This document shows, piece after piece, positions 11,715 to 22,250 of a stretch of DNA of 64,000 bases. A program made the translations under genes and the position numbers. Location of the stretch: assembly GCF_041296265.1 (NCBI RefSeq), contig NC_091695.1:14429001-14493000 (forward strand), in the 5' to 3' direction. Within the stretch, counting starts at the first letter, position 1. Each line of letters opens with the position of its first letter. The stretch comes from Equus caballus (lineage: Eukaryota; Chordata; Mammalia; Perissodactyla; Equidae). The notes below the pieces were generated by a model. That model ran no database searches, had not been told where the DNA came from, and saw only the letters and a program-made list of their open reading frames with translations.

Positions 11715-12450
11715 CACAAAAAGAGCTTGAAATGAATCATAATCCTAAACAAAAAAGGAAAACAATAAAACTGCTAGAATAAACCTGAAGAAAACCTGCG
11801 GTAAGCCAAAATTTCTCACATAGGACACAAGAAGAACAAATAAAATAAGAAAAAAAATTGCTAAATTGGACTACATCAAATTAAAAACCTCTGCTCTTCA
11901 AAAGACGCCATTAAGAAAATTAAAACAAGACACTGAGAAAAGATGTACAATTAGAATATCTGACAAAGGACTTGTTCAGATTATAAAAAATAATCTTAGA
12001 ACTCAGTAACAATAATAACAGTTTGGCAGTTTACTACAAAGTTAAATGTGCACTTACCATGTGGGCATATGATTTTACTTATAGGTATTTACCCAAGAGA
12101 AATGAAAATATATATTCATACAAAAAACTTGTGCAAAATGTTTGTAGGTGCTTTATTTGTAATAGCCAAAATGGGGGAAGAAAACAAGCGTCCATCAGTA
12201 GATGCATGGGTAAATATCCAGCAATAAAAAGGAGAAAACTACTGATACATGCAACAACATGAATGAATCTCAAAAATGAGGTGAAAGAAAAGCCAGGCAA
12301 AGAAGGGTGCATGCTGTATGATCCCATTTATATGAAATTCTACAAAAGACGATTCTAATCTACAATGACAAAACAATTTCTTGGATGTCTAGGGCTGTGG
12401 TTGGGGATGAGGCAATGACTGCAAAGGTTCATGAGGCAACATAAAACATA
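11715..12450 (+). mobile_element. L1 LINE 3' fragment
   Basis: Plus-strand L1 ORF2 end and 3' region: 'aattggactacatcaaattaaaaacc', 'ctcttcaaaagacgccattaag', 'tttgtaatagccaaaatgggg', 'caacaacatgaatgaatctc' and 'tatgatcccatttatatgaaattc', all in expected order. Degenerate. Confidence 0.75.
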
Positions 12451-12454
12451 TGAT

Positions 12455-13990
12455 CTTTTGTAAATTTTTTTCCACTTAGCATAATGTTTTTCAGTTTACC
12501 CACCCTGTAGCATATGCGTATACAAAATTTTGTATATCTATTCATCAGTTGATGGGCATCTAGCTGTTTCTAAATTTTCGCTACTGTAAATAATACTGCT
12601 ATAAATATTTATGTTCAAATTTTTATGGGAACACATTTTTGTTTTTGGGTGTTATATACCTAGGAGTGGCATTGCAAGATCATCACGTAAGTCTATGTTT
12701 AACACTTGAAGGAATGGCCAAACCCTTTGCAAAATGGCTTCTTTTTACATCTAGATAAGGAATATATGAGAGTTTTAATTAATTCATATACTCATCAACA
12801 CTTGTTATTATCTGTCTTTTTGGTTATAGCAATTCTATTGGGCATGAGGTAGTATCACATGGTGATTTTAACTTCCAATTCTCTTCTGGTTAATAATATT
12901 GAGGATCTTCTATGTGCTGTTGTTTATTTGTATATCTTCTTTAGAGAAACATCTATTCAAATCCTTGTTCCACTTTAGTTGGGTCATGTATCTATTTATA
13001 ATTGTAATCTGAGAGGGTTTTTAGTATATATTTATTATATATTCATATGTATTATGTAGTATATTTATTTTAATTGTATATTTATTATATAATATAAAAT
13101 ATTATATGTAATTATAAAGGATCATTTTTTCTGAAAATACATAGAGTTTTGCTGCTTCTTTTCCAATCTAAATGTCTTTTATTTCCTTTTCTGGCCCGAT
13201 TGCACCACCTCAAACATCCTATACAAGGTTAAATATAAGGTTATTGTGAACCTTCTTGTTTTATTCCTGTTTTAGGTGTAGATCATTCTGTTTTCCACCA
13301 GTAAGTATGATGCTAGCTATAGATTATTCATAGCTTGCTTTTATCAGGTCCAGAGGTTCCCTTCTTTCCTAATTTGTAGAGAGTTTTAATCATGAATAAG
13401 TATTGCATTTGCACAAGTGCTTTTTCTGCATCTTTTGAGTTGATCATATATTTTTTGTCTTTCATTCCATTAAATTGTGTATTACCTTGATTTCTAGATG
13501 TTAAAGCACATGTGTAGTACTGGGATAAATTCCACTTGGTCATTGTGTATAATCCTTTTTTATATATTTTGGATTTGGTTTGTAATATTTCACTGTGGAC
13601 ATTTTCTTTATATTCATGAGGTATATTGCTTTGTAGTTTCCTGTTCTTGTTAGGCTTTTGCATGGTTTTGGTAGGACTTTTTTCATAAAATGATTTGATA
13701 CCTCTTTTACCATTTGTTTTGGAAGACTTTGTGAATGACTGATATTATTTGTTTTTACTATTTGGTAGAATTCACCAGAGAAGCCACCTGGTCCTCAGCT
13801 TCTTTGTGTGGGAAGTTTTTTAAATTACTAATCCAGTAACTGTAATTGTTACAGATCTATGTAGATATTATACTTTCCTTCTTGTCTGTGTCATTTCAGG
13901 TGTTGCATCTTTCGAGATATGTGCCCATTTGTCTAAGCTGTCTAATTGGTTGGTTGAAGCTGTTTATGCCATCCTTTATAATCTTTTTAT
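12455..13990 (-). mobile_element. L1 LINE fragment(s), 3' region into ORF2
   Basis: Antisense L1: 'ctattcatcagttgatgggcatctagctgtttc', 'ttgcaagatcatcac' and 'atcttctttagagaaacatctattcaaatcc' mark the 3' region. After an AT-rich stretch at 12990-13130, 'tgtattaccttgatttctagatgttaaag' and 'ccagagaagccacctggtcctcagc' mark ORF2. It could be two copies rather than one. No coding capacity. Confidence 0.7.
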
Positions 13991-14349
13991 TCTTTAGAAT
14001 CAGTCATGTTGTACACAAAAATGCAGTTTTTAATTCTTGCTTTTGAACTACTGTTTTAAATATTTGTCATTAAAAGTTTTAAGAGGGAAAATAGAAAAAT
14101 ATATGTTTGTACCATGCTTTATAGTTGTTTATGTAATTACTTTTACCAAGGCTCTCTTTTGATTTTTGTGAATTTGGGTGACTCTGTGGAAGTCTGGGAA
14201 ATTGATTTTTGATAAAGCTACAAATGCTCTTCAGGGGAGAAAGGCCATTCTTTTTAACAAATAACATTAGAATGATTGAAGACTCATTTAATATATCTAA
14301 ACCTAAAATTCATGCCTTGCACAAAAATTCACTTAAAGTGCATCATTAA

Positions 14350-14830
14350 TTTAAAAGTACAGTGTTCAATTATAGAATTATTAGAAGAAAACATAAGAGG
14401 AAAAGATTGTGATCTGAGATTAAGCAATAGATCTTAAATGTATTACCAAAAATACAAGCCATAGAAGAAAATATTTATAAATTGGACTTCATCAAATTTA
14501 AAATATTTTGCTCTGATATTGACATTGTTCAGAGAATTTAAATACAGGCCAAAGGGGAAATATTTGTGCACCATTACTCCAAAAAAGAAAATGTATATAG
14601 AATATCCAAAGAACTCTCAAAACTCAATAGTAAGAGAAGTAACAAGCTAATTCCCAAATGTATAATAACTTTAACAGATCTTTTACTAAAGGGGGTATAT
14701 AGAAGTCAAATGATCACATGAAAGATGTTCACCATCAATAGACATTATTAAAGTGCAAACTAAAAGCAAAGTGAGATTATGATACATATGTATTTTAATG
14801 GCTAGAATTAAAATAAAATAAATCACAAAA
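14350..14830 (+). mobile_element. L1 LINE 3' fragment
   Basis: Contains 'attagaagaaaacataagaggaaaag', 'aaattggacttcatcaaatttaaaatattttgctc', 'gaatatccaaagaactctcaaaactcaatag' and 'gatgttcaccatcaatagacatt', the standard order of an L1 ORF2 tail. Old and degraded. Confidence 0.7.
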
Positions 14831-17800
14831 CAATTAGCTCGAAATTGCTGAATGAATATATAGCCCTTGAAGAGTGAGAGCTTTCAATGAATGCACCATG
14901 ATGTTTCTAAAATCTGCTTACTATCTCTCTATTTATTAGTCTTTATACAAGTATAAATCTATTCCTGCTTCCTTTAATTAGACATAATACTCTCCTCCCT
15001 TATATTTTATAAATGTGTGTCTATGTGTGTGTTTTTTGTAGAAGTTATTATAGGAGCTTTTTAAATTATTTTATAATCACTACACTGAGAGGAGCGACAA
15101 TTAACCTGAGGACATCCGTGGCTGGGAACTTGATGCAATAACTACTTGGAATTTTAGGTTTTGACAATTGAAGGTAGTTAATGACAGACATAGGGAGTCT
15201 TAGCTGCTCACATGGCAGTATGGCTAGAAATATTTTCTAGTTTGTCCTCCAGTGATCGGTGGTCTTGTGACTAAATTAGACCTGAGGGATTGTGCCAGGA
15301 AATTCTGCATGCTGTTTCTAGTTTGTACATCTAAAAAGGAATAAGCAGTGCTCTCCTTTATCCCCCTTCCTCCTTTCTGTAATCTGGGAGATGACACAGT
15401 ATACCTGGCTAATGTAGGTGTGGAGATAGAAGATTTATGTTGAAGATGACATAACCACCCGAACAGCCCTACACTTCTTACTCCTGAATTTTTGATGACA
15501 GAGAAGTAAACTTCTGTTTAATTTTAGACACTATACATTTGGGTCTTTATTAGAAGATCTTAGTTTATATAAAAAGTAACATGCAATTACAAATTTGTTA
15601 TTTTACAATGCCTATATTTCTTGATAATCACAAAAAAATTAAGAGAGGTAGACAATTTAGAGAAGGAGTGGTATGGATAGATATGTTTTGGTGGTTGTAC
15701 CAAACTCCTTGAGTGGCGGGCAGAATGGTTTAGTTCAATTAAAAAGCACCATGGGGAAGAAGCTGCTCCCAAGGGTGAAGAATATTTCCTACTTAAAGAG
15801 CACTAGTTTTTATGGCCATAGAACATATTTAAGAAGGTGATTAACCTCTATTTCAAATAAAAGTCAATTATCCAATCTTCAAATAAGACCCAAAGAAATA
15901 AAAAAAAACACTTCATTCTCGTTTTCTCTCTGTCTTTCAGCTCGATTGGTAAAGGGAAGTGTTGTATTTAACTTCAGTCTGAACAGGTAAGCATGAATTG
16001 TTTTTGTCCAATACCAAATTTATTTTTACACATAGCTCTATTTTTGTTATTAGAAAATAATTCCCATTTACAGAAAATTTAGAAAGGAACTCTTTTTTGT
16101 TATTGCTGTTGTTTAATTTTACAACACTTACTCAGATAGCCTGTGTCTTTTTACAGTTTTGATTATAACATTAAATGAGAAAATACAAAGTACTTTGTAA
16201 TATAACGGGACAACATATCAAAGATTACTATCATTGTCATCATCATCGTAATCATCATTATCATCATCTTGGTTGCAACAATTTATTAAGTGATTACTAT
16301 GTATTCGGCATGTGTTTAAGTATATTGCATGTATTAAATCTGGAAACCATATCTCATAAAAATTTAGTTATGTGTAACTAAGGAGCAAATTAGTGAATGG
16401 ACTTTATTTAAATGGCTTTGCATCCATCTAGTACCAATAAGATTCCCCGTTTGTTAAGTTCTATGATAAATGAATCTGATAATACTAGAGTTATTGCATG
16501 TTTTTAGTTTTAGATTTACAGACGTATTCTGAAGGAAAAAGCCTTCTGAATCGCATTCACCAATTTTGATTTGTATTTCCTATCTTCAATTTGATTTAAT
16601 AAACATGCTCTGAATGTAAGCACTACATACATTGTGATGATAGGTGGTATAATTAATATCACAAACTCCAAACCAAAGAAAATCATTATTACAGTGAGAA
16701 AAATCAGAAAAATAAGCATTAAGTATTTGAATAAAAATAAATGGCTACGTTTAGCTGAATTATATCTTGGTTTTCTTTCTGACTTGTATAAAGAGAAGCA
16801 TCTAAAGGTTTTCAGAAGTCAGAGAAATCAGTAGCTGTATTGCAAGTTTTGAGGGAGAATTTTGGGGGGAGATTGTTTTTAGAAGATAAATACAATTTGG
16901 ATAGGATTTGAATAATGATATTTCTTTTTACTTTACAAATGGTTTTACACTGATAATTCTATGTAATACTCGTAAAATTCTTGCTCCATTTGACGAAAGT
17001 TGAGGCTAAAGAAAAAAAATTTCAGTGGATGTAGACCAGTATATTCTTGATCGTAAGTTCTGTTATTCTTGCTTCTACTTGGTAATATTTTTGGCACCCT
17101 AGTTTCAGTTCATTTTTCAAATGTACTGCCCTGCTTGAACAGTAAGGAATAATTTAGAAGGGGTATTAAAAAATGAGAGAACATCTTACCATAAGAGCAG
17201 ACACAATAAGGAGAACAAAGAGACTGGCAGTTCCGGAGGGCAAAGTTTAGCTCATCAAATGTGGGTGAATGATGCATTCTAGTCTAGAAAGATGTGGTGA
17301 TTCACTCCACAAACAATTTTAATCATGTCCAAGTATTAGACTCTACATTGAATTAAATAGGTAAATAAAACATGGTTAAAAGAGTGCAGGATGGTGCAGT
17401 GAAAAAAAGTGTGGCTGCGTGGACTTATACACATGAAATCATATGTTAATAATGTCACCTATAAGCTGCTAGTTTCTGACCATCTTAGAGACTCAGTTAT
17501 AGCATTTTTCTACCTGTACAGTCAAATTTTCATTGGGAGAATTGTATAATAATGGGGAAAGATTTAATTACCCTTAATATCTTATTATGCAGTCTGGAAT
17601 ACTGTAGATTGTAAAATAAATTATTATTTAACTTTCCTTTCTTTAGTCACAGAAAGTCCTCAGGAACCCAAGTTTTTCCTGGACTATTGCTCCTCCCCCA
17701 TTTGTGTCTACGTTTTTGTAGCTGAAATCTTGACAATTGCCCACACTTAGCATCCTGAGAAGATGGTTATAAATGTGTCTCTTCTTTGCAGTGAGTTAGT

Positions 17801-18055
17801 CTCTATTGGCTATCAAATTACTTATCGCATAATATGGAAGTTATCTAGAAAATACTGGAAACACTGAAGTAATTTACACTTCTGCAAGAGCGAATGAAAA
17901 GAGTCTAATTCTTACACACACACGCACGCACACACAGAAGGCATGCTTGATCTATGTCAGAAGGGATGGAGAGGGAAGGTCTGCATCTTGGGTAGGAGCC
18001 CATGCTTCCACCTTGGGGAGTATTCCAAAGAAACAACCCATTTGATCCACTTGAA
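14831..18055. other. Intergenic, no gene seen
   Basis: AT-rich. Short MIR-like pieces are visible at roughly 16270-16390 (minus) and 17400-17550 (plus). A small (ATC)n-type microsatellite lies at about 16229-16270, and a CA/CG repeat at about 17917-17937. The short ORFs show no domain. Confidence 0.5.
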
Positions 18056-18059
18056 ATTT

Positions 18060-18380
18060 ATTCAAGAAGTTAGCAAGTCACATTTTGTGGAACAAATATA
18101 GTATGCACTGCATAGAAAGATGTGTAGAATATCAAAAGAGGCTTATAATCTAGTTACTGCAATGAGAAAAGTACATAATAAAGATGAGCAATCTCACCCC
18201 AACACACTCGCATGTATGAAACACACATGAAAGTACTCAAGGGAAAGAATGAATGGATTAAGTGAGGTCAGGATAATAGTGGTTATTGATATGAATAATT
18301 TAGGAAGGTCTCAGAGATGAGTTGTGGTTGATGTGTCTTTTATATGATAAATGTGTGAGGGGTGTACATTCTAGTAAGAA
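18060..18380. repeat. Possible L2-like ancient repeat fragment
   Basis: The order 'agaaagatgtg...gaggcttataatctagttactgcaatgagaaaagtacataataaagatgagca' then 'ggaaggtctcagagatgag' resembles the ancient LINE2-related block also seen near 32840-33120. Strongly diverged, so the assignment is tentative. Confidence 0.3.
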
Positions 18381-19122
18381 TTGCTTTCTTGAACGTAAAT
18401 GCTAGATGAACTTGGCTTCTTGAGTGCTCCTAGACAGGAAAACAATCTTAGGGTTTCTTTTATCTCTACTGCAAAATCTGAATAAAAATCATGACTTCCA
18501 ATTTCATAGACTTTACATTGAAATACACAGTTTTAAAGATTAAATAACATCTTGTATGTAATATTTACTGGTCCGCTGATCAATTTTTTTAATAATAAAA
18601 TAAATATGCAGCATATCAAAGCTAAACAAGACTCTGGAAATGCCACAGGAAAACCACCACTTTTAAAATTAATTGTAGTCATCTCTAAAATTAGTTTATA
18701 TAGCTTACAAAATATTTACTGGTGCAATGAAATTAACTTTGAATTAAAAATAATAGAAAATAGAATTGACAGGTGAGGAGGAACAAAATGTCAGCTAAAA
18801 GAATGGAATCACTACTACAACTGAACATAAATTCAGATTTTGCATTTTTGACTGTTCAGATGAATAGTAAAATTATAGTTATATATCTTCATACACAAAG
18901 AAATATGATAATCTGTAGCAGAAAAGAAAAGAGTAACAGGATTTTTTCTTGCCAATACATCTAATAAAAATGAAAAATATACTTTACCACACTTTTAGAG
19001 AACCTGGCAGTTATAGGTTTTGTTTTCATAGGGAATTGGAAAACTTTGAAGGCGTACTGTCCCATTTATTCATAAGAAAACAAAAGCCAAGGAACGTTAA
19101 GTAACTTTACTTCTAATTAAAT
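18381..19122. other. Upstream region of the OR10AG-like gene
   Basis: No coding signal. It should contain the end of the 5' intron of the gene at 19134. I cannot place its promoter or first exon. Confidence 0.4.
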
Positions 19123-19133
19123 CATTCTCACAG
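19123..19133 (+). other. Splice acceptor abutting the OR10AG-like ATG
   Basis: CATTCTCACAG lies directly before the ATG, so the coding exon would start at or next to the start codon. The preceding 40 bases resemble those before the minus-strand pseudogene at 3137, including a GTAACTTTAC / GTGACTTTAC block, which supports a conserved functional site. Confidence 0.6.
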
Positions 19134-20078
19134 ATGGAATATGAAGAGATAAAAGCAGAAGACAACGTTTCCACAGTGATTCAATTTGTACTCCTGGGAT
19201 TTTCTGACCTTCCAAATCTCCAAGGGTTACTATTTGGAGTGTTCTCAATCATTTACATTATTATCTTATTTGGAAATTGCCTCATAATAATAATAACCAG
19301 GCTTGACTCTGCACTACAGAAACCTATGTATTTTTTCCTTTCAAATTTTTCCTCATTGGAAATGTGTTATGTGTCTGTCACTCTCCCTAGGATTCTAGTA
19401 AACCTCTGGACTCAGGATAGAAGCATCTCTATCCTAAACTGTGCTGCCCAAATGTGCTTCCTCCTTATGCTGGGAGCCACTGAATGTTTCCTCCTGGCTG
19501 TGATGGCTTACGACCGCTATGTGGCCATTTGTAACCCTCTGCGCTATCCTCTAGTCATGAACCAAAAGATGTGTATCCAACTGGCTATTGGCTCCTGGAT
19601 CAGTGGCATCCCAGTCCAGATAGGGCAAACATGTCAAATTTTCTCCCTGCATTTCTGTAATTCTAACCAAATTAACCACTTCTTCTGTGACATACCCCCC
19701 ATTCTGAAGCTGGCCTGTGGAGACACTTCCATACATGAGATGTCAGTCTATGCAGTAGCCATGTTGTTTGTTGCAGTACCATTCATGTTGATACTTGCCT
19801 CTTACAGCAAAATCATTTCCACCATTCTGAGGTTGCCAACAGCCAGAGGACAAGCCAAAGCCTTCTCCACGTGCTCTTCCCACCTGCTGGTTGTGATTTT
19901 ATTCTTTGGATCTGCTACCATTACCTACTTAGGACCAAAATCCAATCATTCTGCAGGAACTGACAAACTACTCTCTCTTTTCTACACCATAGTGACGCCA
20001 ATGTTTAATCCCATGATATACAGCCTAAGGAACAAGGATGTTATTGCAGCACTGAGAAAATTATTACTTAAAAAGTAG
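19134..20078 (+). CDS. Olfactory receptor, OR10AG-like (intact, 314 aa)
   Basis: An intact single-exon odorant receptor, expected to act in the plasma membrane of olfactory sensory cilia, coupling to Golf and adenylyl cyclase III. The N terminus carries an NVS glycosylation sequon at residue 11. GN lies in TM1 (47-48), PMYFFL at 64-69, [10 protein letters not shown] at 124-133, KAFSTCSSH at 242-250 and PMFNPMIYSLRN at 289-300. The TM3/ECL2 cysteine pair is C103 and C185, with further ECL2 cysteines at 175 and 195 in the standard spacing. The length is typical for a class II OR. The chosen ATG is preceded directly by a splice acceptor and gives the expected short extracellular tail. The SNQINHFFCDIPPILKLACGDT region and FSDLPNLQGLLFG resemble human OR10AG1 as I remember it; the ligand is unknown. 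Its closest relative in the window is the inverted pseudogene at 2187-3137. Every hallmark residue I checked is present, so it is probably functional. Confidence 0.95.
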   Translation: MEYEEIKAEDNVSTVIQFVLLGFSDLPNLQGLLFGVFSIIYIIILFGNCLIIIITRLDSALQKPMYFFLSNFSSLEMCYVSVTLPRILVNLWTQDRSISILNCAAQMCFLLMLGATECFLLAVMAYDRYVAICNPLRYPLVMNQKMCIQLAIGSWISGIPVQIGQTCQIFSLHFCNSNQINHFFCDIPPILKLACGDTSIHEMSVYAVAMLFVAVPFMLILASYSKIISTILRLPTARGQAKAFSTCSSHLLVVILFFGSATITYLGPKSNHSAGTDKLLSLFYTIVTPMFNPMIYSLRNKDVIAALRKLLLKK

Positions 20079-20302
20079 TGTGATGAGTTTAATTGTAAGT
20101 GATTTAACTGCTTGCCACACAGTTATCAGGGAAACATTTCAAATCCTCTACATTCCCCCTTTAAAAAAATAACCACTTCAAGTTTATGATGTACTTATAG
20201 ATACTTTTATATACTAACCTAAAATTTATGGTGCTTGGGTGTATACTAGGCAAATTAACATATTTTCAATGCTCCATGCCTAAGGAATATTCTTGCCTCA
20301 TG

Positions 20303-20308
20303 AATAAA
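20303..20308 (+). terminator. Candidate polyadenylation signal
   Basis: AATAAA about 225 bases past the stop codon of the OR10AG-like gene. A plausible position for a short OR 3' UTR, but such hexamers are common in AT-rich DNA. Confidence 0.3.
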
Positions 20309-21631
20309 ATAGTAATGTGCATCACATATTCCTTATAAAAACTAAAAATAGAATTCAATCTGTTATGATTTTTGGCCTAAATATACTGGAGAGTATACAA
20401 GATTACCTACCTAAATAATTTCCTAAATCTTCACACTTGTTTTTATTAGCAATCTTTGGTTCTATAGCACAGAGACTGGCTAATATCAGTTGAATAATGA
20501 ATGTTTATTGAGTGTGTGATTAAATGAGTGAATGGATAAATGAATACTACTTTGCCCTACCTCAGACTCTTGGCAAAATCTAGAGATTTTAGAACATCAA
20601 TAAAGGGAGTGTATTTATTTCACCTACTATGCACCTGTGTGGAATTACTCTAAAAATAATACCAAAAGAAAAGTTTGCATGCACTTAGTTTTCTTCCTAA
20701 TAACTTCCTGCCAAAGCACATGACATAACAGAACACTCCCACCTATCTCAACCAGTTTACTTTGCACATATTTCTATGGCTTACTTAGCAGTTATGGTCC
20801 CCAAATAATTTACTTTGGATTATTTCATCTCTTTCATAACTGCACTTCAAACAGCTACTCCGATTCCAATATATATTTTTAAAGGAAAATATCAATGAGT
20901 TTAAAAGTGAAGGGAGGTGTTAGAAGTTGTTTTCAGGATCATTCAAAGTCCAAAAAGTTGCATTTACCTTGTTGTGCATAATCTCCCATGTCTTTAACCC
21001 TTTCTAAAGCATTTACAGTTATTAAACTTTTGAACTGGTATTATCAAGGAAAGTGAGCATCCGTCAACAGAGCGATTGATGGCTGTTCTCCCAATTACAG
21101 ATTCTTAAATCAGTAACTTACATTAAGAGATTATTTACTGCATCCATCTCCGAGAACTTCTGTTAGCAGTTCTTTTGATAAACATGCCATTCTGTAGTTT
21201 TACTTATAGTTGTATATATGCATGTAAGACAATGCTATATCTTGTTCTATAGATATTTATAGTTTACTTCAACTCATTTATATCCTCTGCCATGTAATGT
21301 AACATAATGTACTATATTTATTTATTTATGTATTTTATTGATGGAAATATATATGTTCATATCCCTTCTCATTTAATTTTTTATATATTATAAGACTTTC
21401 ATACATGGTCCATGATGATAATTATAATAGTGATAATAAAATTGATGATTATGCTGGAGATAGTAGGGATGGTAATTTTTATTTCTGAAATTTAGTAAAG
21501 CGGGAATCACAATGTAATGGGGACAGTGCTGTCCCAGGAGTTCAGATAATTGATTTTTAATCTTCTCTTTACCCAAATCTTGAGCAAGTCACTTAGCTAC
21601 TTTTCATTACATTCTGTTAAAGAACAAGAAT
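20309..21631. other. Intergenic, no gene seen
   Basis: AT-rich region downstream of the OR10AG-like gene. It has an AT/TTTA-rich stretch near 21310-21390 and an imperfect (ATGATAAT)-type run near 21412-21450. Confidence 0.5.
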
Positions 21632-21648
21632 TCAACTGAATAAATTTT

Positions 21649-21871
21649 TTTTTTTTAAGATTTTATTTTTTCCTTTTTCTCCCCAAAGCCCCCCGGTACA
21701 TAGTTGTGTATTCTTCGTTGTGGGTTCTTCTAGCTGTGGCATGTGGGACGCTGCCTCAGCGTGGTCTGATGAGCAGTGCCATGTCCACGCCCAGGATTCG
21801 AACCAACGAAACACTGGGCCCGCCTGCAGCGGAGCGCGAGAACTTAACCACTCGGCCACGGGGCCAGCCCC
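21649..21871 (-). mobile_element. ERE1 SINE (young, full length)
   Basis: Read on the minus strand it starts GGGGCTGGCCCCGTGGCCGA, carries an A-box-like TGGCCGAGTGGTTAAG and an intact B box GGTTCGAATCC, and ends in an oligo-A tail. It is flanked by a perfect 17-bp target-site duplication, TCAACTGAATAAATTTT, at 21632-21648 and 21872-21888. It is nearly identical to the copies at 41344 and 55945, so insertion was recent on the equid or perissodactyl scale. Confidence 0.95.
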
Positions 21872-21889
21872 TCAACTGAATAAATTTTA

Positions 21890-22250
21890 AAGATCTTGTT
21901 CAGCAATCCATGAGTCAGGCAGCATCCAATCCAGCAGATAGAAAGGAACTCCAAAGAACTATGCAAGGCAAAAGATTTTATAGGCAGAAGGGAGCAGGGT
22001 CAACGAACTTATAGTAGGAAAAACATTGGATTGATTATTGTAAAGTACTTTCCTTATAGGGGATGGCAGAGCATTATTAAGTAGATTACCTAACTAATGC
22101 AAAGCAAGCAATAGCTGATTGATTGGATTAAGATTTCATTTCTGGGAGAGCTGAAGCTGGAACCAAGCTAAATTCCAGTTTGGTGATGTGAGGATTAGCA
22201 TAAGCAACTCCATTTGTGGCCTATGGTCTTGTCTTTAACAATTTACAATT
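21890..22250. repeat. Possible LTR-like fossil, family unclear
   Basis: A moderately GC-rich block reading 'ggcagcatccaatccagcagatag...gcaaaagattttataggcag' then 'gctgattgattggattaagatttc' has the flavour of an old LTR, distinct from its AT-rich surroundings. I cannot name the family or fix the ends. Confidence 0.25.

Noticed and set aside
21632-21859. 75-codon frame and similar ones at 41260-41730, 41349-41552 and 55913-56203
   Set aside because: All are made of the ERE1 SINE sequence, as shown by the identical peptide repeated at each copy.
21649-21871. Possible tRNA-Ser-like gene because of intact A and B boxes
   Set aside because: The tRNA-like head sits in a SINE with an A tail and target-site duplication and has no proper 3' acceptor half; it is SINE promoter sequence.
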